The notes below the pieces were generated by a model. It saw only the letters and a list, made by a program, of their open reading frames with translations. It did not search any database and was not told the DNA's origin. Below, one piece after another: positions 1-4,907 of a stretch of DNA of 6,205 bases (position 1 is the first letter of the stretch; the number at the start of each line of letters is the position of its first letter). A program made the position numbers and the translations under genes. Origin of the DNA: Desulfobacterales bacterium CG23_combo_of_CG06-09_8_20_14_all_51_8 (GTDB lineage: Bacteria > Desulfobacterota > Desulfobacteria > Desulfobacterales > Desulfosalsimonadaceae); assembly GCA_002772195.1 (NCBI GenBank), contig PCSG01000235.1, forward strand, positions 1 through 6,205. Direction: 5' to 3'.

Positions 1-376
1 CACAAATTTCTATAATTCAAAAAAAAAATCAAATTCATAAAAAAACTTGACATGACTTTAAGTCGGGTTTAAGCAGATACTCTTATAACGCAGTGCATTA
101 TGCCAAGATAGAATTTAACTACCCGCATAAAATACCGCCGTTAAAAGATTTGAACCGGATTTTCAGAGAGCTGCCTTACTGATCAAATCCGCGTTGAAAT
201 CTTTAGAGTTACCAACAGATATTCCACCGATAGACCTTAAGCTTTTCCTTTATAAGTGCCTGAACATCAATTCATTGAGCGGCTGTTAGTACGGATTCAA
301 TTTCAAACAAATCGTATTGTAATTCTTTCGGATACTTGCAAATCTTCATCGAAACAGCACAAAAGGAGGACAGTTG
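1..376. other. Upstream region without an intact gene
   Basis: No ORF with a start codon and ribosome site is seen before the ParB-like gene. The first 50 bases are very A-rich. A consensus -35 hexamer TTGACA lies at 47-52, but the best-spaced -10 candidate (TAAGCA, 70-75) is poor, so no promoter is claimed. Directly after it is an 11-base palindrome, GACTTTAAGTC (54-64), that could be an operator. Bases 51-289 carry two overlapping open frames, listed separately as a possible gene remnant. The last part, 290-363, shows nothing recognisable before the ribosome site AGGAGG at 364-369. Confidence 0.5.
51..289 (+). pseudogene. Possible frameshifted remnant related to the ParB-like C-terminus
   Basis: Two frames are open in succession: 51-179 (43 codons, stop TGA at 180-182) and 131-286 (52 codons, stop TAG at 287-289). 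Neither has an ATG or a ribosome site. If a one-base shift near 176 joins them, the reading is ..IFRELP-LLIKSALKSLEL.., which resembles the C-terminal segment FYRELPVQSQHAIRAMEL (residues 364-381) of the ParB-like protein just downstream. Both share RELP followed twelve residues later by an EL pair, with Ala and hydrophobic positions in register. This suggests a decayed copy of a paralogous C-terminus. The stretch is short and the match is by eye, so chance is quite possible. Confidence 0.25.
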
Positions 377-2068
377 ATGGCGACACACCCGGTAAAAATT
401 ATGATCAAAAAAGTAAAAACTGACCCAAGGTATTATCCCCGTTTCCAAGTTGATCAGGGAAGAGTCATAGAATTTGTTGAGGCCATGGAATGCGGCGAAT
501 ATTTTCCGTCCATCAAAGTGGTAAAAGATAAAAAAACCGGTATGTACATACTTCTGGACGGCAAACATCGACTGGAAGCACACATACTGCGAGGTGAAGT
601 AGAGATTTTGGCTGACGTATTCTTCATTCAGGAAGAGCACTGGCTGATGGCTGCCGCAAGATTTAATGGCAAGAGCTCAAAACCGCTACACGCTGATGAA
701 ATAAAACAGATTATTGCCGCATCATGGCGAGCTGGAATCAAAAATACAGATGAGATCGCCCGGGAAATGGGCCGCACCGTGCGATATATCGAGATGGTTT
801 TAAAACCCGTCCGGGATGAAGAACGCAATAAAAGGAAGGACAAAATATTGGATCTGCATCAGCAAGGGATGAGCCAGCGCGAGATAGCTTCTGAAGTCGG
901 ATTCGCTCTTTCCGCCATCAATAAGACCTTAAAATCAAACGGAGACGCCCAAAATGATACGTTTCAGGAACCAAACGGGGGTATTTCAGAAAAGACTGAT
1001 GAATCTCCCGGAACCGACAAGGTGTTCTCAAAACGAAGTGATTTCGTTTTGAGAACACCTAATGAAGACTACAATATCAGCAGCTTAAACAGTTCACCAG
1101 AAAAATCAGGCCAGAATTGTGAAAGGCCAGCGCCCATAAATTCAATGGAACGGGAACTCGATGAAGACGGCAATAATGAATCGATTCTGAATCCAACCAA
1201 GGACATTTTCGGAACGCCTGATGAACTCCCTGAAGTTGATCAGGTGTTCGCAAAACGAACTGAGTTCGTTTTGCGAACACCTTGTGAGAGTAACCATATC
1301 AATATGTTAGACACATTTCCCCGAAAATCAGACCCAAATTGTGAAACGGCAACACCCAAAAATTCAATACAAACCGGCCCCCCTCCCGCTGATAATAAAC
1401 CTCACAATGATCCCGGTCCCACCCAAAAAACAACACGATACCCTTCTTATCTTGATCAGATTGATTTCTATCGGGAACTTCCGGTACAGAGCCAGCATGC
1501 GATCCGGGCGATGGAACTGGCCAAAAAGTACAAAATGGATATCATCGACATGGTCAAGGAGATTGATGAACCTGTCATTTGGATTAAAAAAGTTTTGGTG
1601 GCCGCCATGGCGCTTTCTTTAATGCGTGGTGATAAATTAGATGATGCTTCCAGCGTAGAAACTTTGCTCGGGATCAACTTTAATACAGCCAGGTGTATAC
1701 AAAGTGCTTTGCCGTTTCAGACAATGCTTTGTCCCATTTCCCCGGATATGGAACAATGGGCTAAAGACAATCTTGCATCAAATGATCTGGATTTGATTTT
1801 GAGACTTGTCGACGTCAATAAAAGCGATCTCCCTCACCTCCTTAAAGGCGAGACCCCTCCAAAAAAGACCAACTGTTTTAAAGAGCTGCCGGACTGTTAT
1901 AAGGATCAGCTTCAAACAAACATCGCCGTGCTTCGTGAACTTCGTGACCATGCCAGGAATAAAAGGTTTATCGGCGACTCCGCCAAACAACTCCTGGTGC
2001 ATTTGAACAAAAATGTGACGGTGATTAACGAGATATTTGATGGGCTGCGCGAGAAAAAATCATTGTGA
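377..2068 (+). CDS. ParB/Srx-domain DNA-binding protein with palindrome-bearing linker
   Basis: This 563-residue protein is probably a partition or regulatory DNA-binding protein of a mobile element. Residues 25-85 match the ParB/sulfiredoxin-like fold: RVIEFVEAMECGEYFPSIKV, then LLDGKHRLEAH with the DGxHR core at 61-65. Residues 106-143 and 153-186 look like two helix-turn-helix segments (NTDEIAREMGRTVRYIE; MSQREIASEVGFALSAINKT). Residues 190-355 are polar, Pro/Asn/Ser-rich and probably disordered; they hold an imperfect duplication (208-257 and 282-331, 26 of 50 identical without gaps) containing two DNA palindromes. The C-terminus (356-563) is helical and of unknown family, with two ELP motifs (FYRELP, FKELP). 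The ATG at 377 is preferred over the adjacent TTG at 374 because AGGAGG (364-369) is seven bases upstream. It is probably cotranscribed with the sigma-like gene 50 bases downstream. No parA is visible, so a role in partition is not proven. Confidence 0.85.
   Translation: MATHPVKIMIKKVKTDPRYYPRFQVDQGRVIEFVEAMECGEYFPSIKVVKDKKTGMYILLDGKHRLEAHILRGEVEILADVFFIQEEHWLMAAARFNGKSSKPLHADEIKQIIAASWRAGIKNTDEIAREMGRTVRYIEMVLKPVRDEERNKRKDKILDLHQQGMSQREIASEVGFALSAINKTLKSNGDAQNDTFQEPNGGISEKTDESPGTDKVFSKRSDFVLRTPNEDYNISSLNSSPEKSGQNCERPAPINSMERELDEDGNNESILNPTKDIFGTPDELPEVDQVFAKRTEFVLRTPCESNHINMLDTFPRKSDPNCETATPKNSIQTGPPPADNKPHNDPGPTQKTTRYPSYLDQIDFYRELPVQSQHAIRAMELAKKYKMDIIDMVKEIDEPVIWIKKVLVAAMALSLMRGDKLDDASSVETLLGINFNTARCIQSALPFQTMLCPISPDMEQWAKDNLASNDLDLILRLVDVNKSDLPHLLKGETPPKKTNCFKELPDCYKDQLQTNIAVLRELRDHARNKRFIGDSAKQLLVHLNKNVTVINEIFDGLREKKSL
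1020..1060. repeat. 41-base palindrome, copy 1, inside the ParB-like gene
   Basis: An 18-base arm (1020-1037, AGGTGTTCTCAAAACGAA) is perfectly repeated inverted at 1043-1060, with a 5-base centre (GTGAT). It is read in frame as K/VFSKRSDFVLRTP. Because it is nearly self-complementary, the minus strand encodes almost the same peptide. Possible roles are a binding site for the encoded protein (parS-like), an mRNA hairpin, or a palindromic element inserted in a tolerant linker. Confidence 0.93.
1242..1282. repeat. 41-base palindrome, copy 2, inside the ParB-like gene
   Basis: This copy is fully self-complementary around its central base (1262): 20 paired positions on each side. It differs from copy 1 at only four bases, which form two pairs. 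T1028/A1052 becomes G1250/C1274, and G1038/T1042 becomes C1260/G1264, so complementarity is kept or improved. It is read in frame as VFAKRTEFVLRTP. Confidence 0.93.
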
Positions 2069-2118
2069 TTATGACGTAAAAACAACTGGATATAAACACA
2101 TTAACGGGCAGGATTGAA

Positions 2119-2451
2119 ATGGATTATACACTACAATTCAAGGGTTTTGTGAAATCGACTGTGCGGAAGAATACGGCGGTTTTGCCGGATTTAACTCAAA
2201 AGGAAATTGAAACGGAATGCTGGGCAGCTTTGGCAGTAGCTATTCATCGATGGGATGGCTCCAAGGGGAAACTCAGTTCATGGGTTTACGCAGCCGTGAC
2301 CGGTCGCATGAAGGATCTGCGAAAACGGCTGGCAATCCAACAAGAAATCAACCAGGAGTATTCGGAATTTTCGGCAATGGATAACGATGCGGAAATAATG
2401 GATCAGGCAAACGATGATGATCTTCCATATCTTGATTTTATTGTATTTTAG
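2119..2451 (+). CDS. Small sigma-70 region 2-like protein
   Basis: This 110-residue protein resembles region 2 of sigma-70 family factors, the part that binds the core RNA polymerase and the -10 element. The pattern EIETECWAALAVAIHRWDGS (residues 29-48), then KGKLSSWVYAAVTGRMKDLRKR (49-70 region), follows the family layout of an acidic helix entry, L..AI..(F/W)D.SKG..(F/S)S.(Y/W)... and a basic end. The remaining 40 residues are acidic (DNDAEIMDQANDDD) and contain no region 4 helix-turn-helix, so this is a single-domain version. It could be a true minimal sigma factor, a core-binding decoy, or a regulator. The start has AGGA (2110-2113) five bases upstream. It lies 50 bases after the ParB-like gene on the same strand, probably in one operon. 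Confidence 0.7.
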   Translation: MDYTLQFKGFVKSTVRKNTAVLPDLTQKEIETECWAALAVAIHRWDGSKGKLSSWVYAAVTGRMKDLRKRLAIQQEINQEYSEFSAMDNDAEIMDQANDDDLPYLDFIVF

Positions 2452-2454
2452 CCT

Positions 2455-2477
2455 GAAGGTATCTGACAGATACCTTC
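2455..2477. repeat. 23-base palindrome after the sigma-like gene
   Basis: GAAGGTATCTG and CAGATACCTTC form eleven-base arms around a single central A (2466), starting three bases after the stop codon. No T-tract follows on either strand, so it is not a classic terminator. It could be a protein-binding site, an mRNA 3' hairpin, or part of a barrier between the convergent genes. Confidence 0.85.
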
Positions 2478-2491
2478 TCAATGTATAGCCT

Positions 2492-2524
2492 TGTACCCAA
2501 AAAGTAAAATTCTTTTTGGGTACA
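2492..2524. terminator. Hairpin between convergent genes
   Basis: TGTACCCAAAAAG (2492-2504) pairs perfectly with CTTTTTGGGTACA (2512-2524) around a 7-base loop, a 13-bp stem. It begins two bases past the stop codon of the minus-strand NusA-like gene. The A5/T5 tracts lie within the stem near the loop, not after it, so termination in either direction is plausible but not canonical. Confidence 0.6.
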
Positions 2525-2526
2525 TA

Positions 2527-3309
2527 TCAGGCTAAGAATAAATCAGGCTTTCGAATCTCAATTACCTCCCCCTTTAATTCCCGCTGGAGTTCCCTGATAA
2601 TTTCCGGATCAATCAAAGCGCTGCTTTCCAGCCAGTTTTTTTTTCCTCGTGTCCTTTTCACCGCCCTGATTTTCGCCCATGGCAACTTTTCTTTAAGGAG
2701 CACGGCCGGAAGGTTTTTGCTTCCCCGCGATAAATAGACCGTGACACCTGATTTTTCTTTCATGGTTTTGGACACGTAAAACCAAAACGGAGCGCCCTTC
2801 TGGTACAAGGACAATTCTTTCGGCACCCATTCGGGCTTTAACATGACGCCTTGGACATTATCCCCAAGACGGATTTTCGCTTTAACAGGATCAACGGTAT
2901 GAATAACGCCTTCAACCGCCTGATGCGCTTTGCGTTTCCATTTTTCATATAAATAAACTGTTTCCATCTGCTCCAGATTCCGCCCAAACAATTGTCGGCA
3001 ACGCTTAATGATATGTTTATCGAGCTTTTCAAATGTGACTTCCGCAGCACTCAAGCCGCCATAAACCACACTTGAACCAAACAGATCGGTTTTGGCCGTT
3101 TCCATGGCCGAGGGAGCCGGAATAACCGGGGTTACGCTTTTATCTTCAATATCCACCAGGCATTCCCGAACCTTAAAATATTCACAGACTGCCTGTTCAA
3201 TGGCCAGTTCCAGGGCAAACGCCACCCGGTCTCGCGGCAGGCGGGTCTTTAATCCTATCGCCGCAATCAGTTCATGTATTTCCTTCTGCTTTTCTTTTTC
3301 CTCAATCAT
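2527..3309 (-). CDS. Short NusA-like protein with S1 RNA-binding domain
   Basis: The 260-residue protein reads as a reduced transcription factor NusA. Residues 24-60 (RDRVAFALELAIEQAVCEYF...LVDIEDKSV) resemble the start of the NusA N-terminal domain. Residues 131-195 are an S1-type fold in the NusA style: EGVIHTVDP..KIRLGD..GVMLKPEWVPKE, then FYVSKTMKEKSGVTVYLSR. Residues 208-252 (LPWAKIRAVKR...IDPEIIRELQRELKGEVIEI) resemble the beginning and end of the first KH domain, but the GxxG RNA-binding loop is absent. NusA proper is much longer, with two full KH domains. A role in pausing, termination or antitermination of the element's own genes is inferred. The ATG at 3309-3307 has no clear ribosome site. 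It converges with the ParB/sigma pair and diverges from the 131-residue gene. Confidence 0.65.
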   Translation of the reverse strand: MIEEKEKQKEIHELIAAIGLKTRLPRDRVAFALELAIEQAVCEYFKVRECLVDIEDKSVTPVIPAPSAMETAKTDLFGSSVVYGGLSAAEVTFEKLDKHIIKRCRQLFGRNLEQMETVYLYEKWKRKAHQAVEGVIHTVDPVKAKIRLGDNVQGVMLKPEWVPKELSLYQKGAPFWFYVSKTMKEKSGVTVYLSRGSKNLPAVLLKEKLPWAKIRAVKRTRGKKNWLESSALIDPEIIRELQRELKGEVIEIRKPDLFLA

Positions 3310-3346
3310 TTTTATTTGACCCGTGCCGAAAAAACTGCCCTCACTC

Positions 3347-3360
3347 TATAATATTATATA
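3347..3360. promoter_or_regulatory. AT-rich -10-like cluster in the divergent region
   Basis: TATAAT occurs at 3347-3352 on the plus strand, and another TATAAT reads at 3358-3353 on the minus strand. Neither has a good -35 at normal spacing: TTGACC at 3316-3321 is 25 bases from the plus-strand box. Placement between two divergent genes makes a promoter area plausible. Transcription rightward could begin near the G-run at 3361. Confidence 0.3.
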
Positions 3361-3384
3361 GGGGGACATCAAAAATTTGCTTCC

Positions 3385-3480
3385 ATGGATTTGTGGCGGC
3401 AGACAGGACAAAACTTTAAAAACAGGGGTTTCGCACAGGATTTCAATATAAATTTCTCAAAAAAAGGAGGATTCAAATGA
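3385..3480 (+). CDS. Possible 31-codon leader ORF overlapping the next start
   Basis: An ATG at 3385 opens a 31-residue frame (MDLWRQTGQNFKNRGFAQDF, then NINFSKKGGFK) ending with TGA at 3478-3480. That stop overlaps the ATG of the next gene (ATGA), the arrangement seen in translationally coupled genes. The ribosome site of the next gene is inside this frame, read as KKGG. There is no Shine-Dalgarno before 3385 and no recognised family, so it may be an untranslated leader. Confidence 0.25.
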   Translation: MDLWRQTGQNFKNRGFAQDFNINFSKKGGFK

Positions 3481-3872
3481 CAGACATTAATCAAGACGCT
3501 GGTCCATCCCGGTGGGAACTTCTTGCACGGGAAAGAAACGCCCGAGTGGTTCTTTGCCACACGCCTGATACCTATACCTTAACAGAACTCACCAGGTCCG
3601 CTGACCGTGCCATGCGGGTGTTGCGGGACAGAACATTTACCACACTGTCCATTGAAGAAGTGAGCCCTCTTTTTCTGGAGTACAATGACACCATCATCCG
3701 GTTCCATAAAATCATCAAAAAAATATGTAAGCTGGTTGATATCAATTACAGACCGCCGCGAACAATCGCCAAAATGGTTCAATATCAGCAAAATGGCGGT
3801 ACGGATGATTCTGCAATGGTTGAAAATGGTGAAGACTCGGTAGACCATAAAAAAGCAGACCGGCTTTCATAG
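3477..3872 (+). CDS. Hypothetical protein, 131 residues
   Basis: I do not recognise this gene. The ribosome site AAGGAGG (3464-3470) is six bases before the ATG, one of the strongest in the window, so it is very likely translated. Residues 34-88 are probably helical, with alternating charged and hydrophobic positions (TLTELTRSADRAMRVLRDRT; YNDTIIRFHKIIKKICKLVD). The last 30 residues are acidic and polar, then basic (HKKADRLS), probably disordered. Only two cysteines (27, 84) are present; there is no membrane segment, signal peptide or metal-binding cluster. It may be preceded by an overlapping leader ORF. It is followed by a long gene-free stretch before ssb, and its stop at 3870-3872 is trailed by a T-run (3887-3893) with only weak pairing upstream. 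Confidence 0.8.
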   Translation: MTDINQDAGPSRWELLARERNARVVLCHTPDTYTLTELTRSADRAMRVLRDRTFTTLSIEEVSPLFLEYNDTIIRFHKIIKKICKLVDINYRPPRTIAKMVQYQQNGGTDDSAMVENGEDSVDHKKADRLS

Positions 3873-3898
3873 CTGGTTTAATACAGTTTTTTTACCAT

Positions 3899-3912
3899 AG
3901 TACAATTGTACT
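3899..3912. promoter_or_regulatory. 14-base perfect palindrome, possible operator
   Basis: AGTACAATTGTACT is perfectly self-complementary. Flanking ACAGT (3883-3887) and ACTGT (3910-3914) form a second, overlapping inverted pair. It lies just past the 131-residue gene. A dimeric repressor site is the natural guess. Confidence 0.4.
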
Positions 3913-4048
3913 GTGAGTCGCCCATTTCAATATCAATGGGACAACGGACTTGACCAGAAAACCCTGGCGTAGCCCGATAAAAGATAGGTTGAGCGAAAAA
4001 AGCCATCAAAGGCTTCTTCTTTGATGCGCCGCCATTGGGGTTTTCTCG

Positions 4049-4071
4049 TTTTTGAAAATAGTTTTCAAAAA
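4049..4071. repeat. AT-rich hairpin
   Basis: TTTTTGAAAA (4049-4058) pairs fully with TTTTCAAAAA (4062-4071) around a TAG loop. With only one G-C pair it is a weak RNA stem. A DNA-binding site is an alternative. Confidence 0.6.
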
Positions 4072-4308
4072 TAAAGGCGACCGCTGCTTCCGGTGAAGGA
4101 ACGATTAAAAAAAAATAACAGGTGAAGTGTATCCTTTCTCATGAGGGATGGGTTTCGCCGATGTGGATATATGGTTCCCGGCTTATTGTCGGAGTGCCCT
4201 AGGAAATCAGTTCAGACAGGATAGTTGCCGGTCTTAACTCTTTTGCGGAGCATCCGGGCATATAGGTTCGGGATTTTTTTATTTAAAAAACAAAAAAGGA
4301 GAAAAGCG

Positions 4309-4728
4309 ATGTTGAACAAGACCATGTTAATCGGAAGATTAGGCCGTGACCCGGAGACAAGATATACAAAAGGCGGGCAGGCAATCACAAGTTTTTCAAT
4401 CGCCACCACCCTGTCATGGAAAGACAAGACCAGCGGTGAAAAAAAGGAGACAACGGAATGGCATCGGATCGTGGCATTTAACAAGCTGGCTGAAATTTGC
4501 AGCCAGTACCTGTCCAAAGGAAGGCTCGTATATATCGAGGGACGACTGCATACCCGCTCCTGGGAACAGGACGGCATCACCCGCTATATAACGGAAATTC
4601 TGGCGTCCGACATGCACACTTTCGGAACAAAAGAATCCAATGAGAAAGGAGCGACAGATAATCATGCGGACAGCAACTCTCCCCCGCCACCGGAAACATA
4701 TCCGATGGATGACGACATTCCATTTTGA
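4309..4728 (+). CDS. ssb: Single-stranded DNA-binding protein
   Basis: This 139-residue protein is a typical bacterial SSB, which coats single-stranded DNA during replication and recombination. Residues 1-105 form the OB fold: MLNKTMLIGRLGRDPETRYT, then the core with W51-H52 (TEWHRIVAFNKLAE), the YLSKGRLVYIEGRLHTRSW strand pair and YITEILASDM. A short disordered linker with four prolines leads to the acidic tail MDDDIPF, which recruits partner proteins. The frame is open upstream to 4225, but the start is set at 4309 because AAGGAG (4296-4301) precedes it and the protein then begins as the family does. It lies 179 bases before the Cas4-like nuclease gene, which fits a recombination or replication module. 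Its copy on this element probably supplements a chromosomal ssb. Confidence 0.97.
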   Translation: MLNKTMLIGRLGRDPETRYTKGGQAITSFSIATTLSWKDKTSGEKKETTEWHRIVAFNKLAEICSQYLSKGRLVYIEGRLHTRSWEQDGITRYITEILASDMHTFGTKESNEKGATDNHADSNSPPPPETYPMDDDIPF

Positions 4729-4739
4729 GCGGACTGAAT

Positions 4740-4762
4740 CCCGACCTGAATGCCGGGGTTTT
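4740..4762 (+). terminator. Weak terminator-like stem after ssb
   Basis: CCCG (4740-4743) pairs with CGGG (4754-4757) around a 10-base loop, followed by GTTTT. Four base pairs is short for a terminator, so any effect is probably partial. Confidence 0.25.
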
Positions 4763-4789
4763 AGCGCCCAATAACAGATCCATAAACAT

Positions 4790-4826
4790 AGGGAGTTTGT
4801 CACGTTTTGCGTGAACTCCTTTTTTT
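4790..4826 (+). terminator. Intrinsic terminator-like hairpin, tandem copy 1
   Basis: GGAGTT (4792-4797) pairs with AACTCC (4814-4819). After a three-base bulge (TGT), CACG (4801-4804) pairs with CGTG (4810-4813), closing a TTTTG loop. Seven Ts follow (4820-4826). This is the best intrinsic terminator in the window. It is followed by ATGCCCAA, a sequence repeated after copy 2. Confidence 0.75.
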
Positions 4827-4842
4827 ATGCCCAACGAGAATA

Positions 4843-4877
4843 GGGGACATCGCGTTTTACGCTTTGCTCCCTTTTTT
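4843..4877 (+). terminator. Terminator-like hairpin, tandem copy 2, in the nuclease leader
   Basis: GGGA (4844-4847) pairs with TCCC (4868-4871). Inside, GCGT (4852-4855) pairs with ACGC (4859-4862), separated by an internal loop. Six Ts (4872-4877) follow, then AATGCCTAA. The order ATAGGG, hairpin with CGTTTT centre, T-tract and ATGCC repeats copy 1 about 50 bases upstream. It ends only 30 bases before the nuclease start codon. Confidence 0.55.
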
Positions 4878-4907
4878 AATGCCTAAAAACAAGGAAGGAG
4901 AACCAGC

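Larger units (their letters stand above)
998..1369 (+). repeat. Diverged intragenic duplication, 222-base period
   Basis: Codons 208-257 (998-1147) align without gaps to codons 282-331 (1220-1369), 26 of 50 residues identical, at a fixed offset of 74 codons. Both start with DE.P..D and end with N-S. Identity is concentrated in the 13-residue peptide encoded by the palindromes (10 of 13) and is lower in the flanks (16 of 37). The flanking DNA has drifted much more than the palindromic core. Confidence 0.8.
3873..4308. other. 436-base region without a convincing gene, rich in hairpins
   Basis: No ORF with a ribosome site is seen. Small frames exist (ATG 4141 to stop 4224, 27 codons; a 16-codon frame from 4024) but lack Shine-Dalgarno sequences. 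The region holds a 14-base palindrome (3899-3912), a CCCATT/AATGGG stem (3921-3940), competing stems at 4000-4026, and a 10-bp AT-rich hairpin (4049-4071). A TTGACC at 3950-3955 has no convincing -10. Before ssb, a weak stem (4252-4273) followed by seven Ts (4274-4280) resembles a poor terminator. The length and structure would suit a regulatory leader or a small RNA, but nothing identifies one. Confidence 0.5.

Noticed and set aside
47..88. Promoter with TTGACA at 47-52
   Set aside because: No acceptable -10 lies at 16-18 bases; GATACT (76-81) and TTATAA (83-88) are too far away.
272..640. Minus-strand frame of 122 codons opposite the start of the ParB-like gene
   Set aside because: It overlaps the well-supported plus-strand gene, has no ribosome site and shows no recognisable family.
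1077..1280. Minus-strand frame starting FAKRTQFVLRTP
   Set aside because: It is produced by the self-complementarity of the palindrome; the rest looks like antisense of the linker.
4141..4224. 27-codon frame in the region before ssb
   Set aside because: It has no ribosome site, is short and has unremarkable composition.
4225..4308. Upstream in-frame extension of ssb by 28 codons
   Set aside because: The ATG at 4309 has a strong ribosome site and gives the normal SSB N-terminus; the extension has neither.
4801..4815. CGTTTTGCG shared between the first tandem terminator and palindrome copy 2
   Set aside because: A 9-base match is expected by chance between such segments in a window of this length, and the surrounding symmetry differs.
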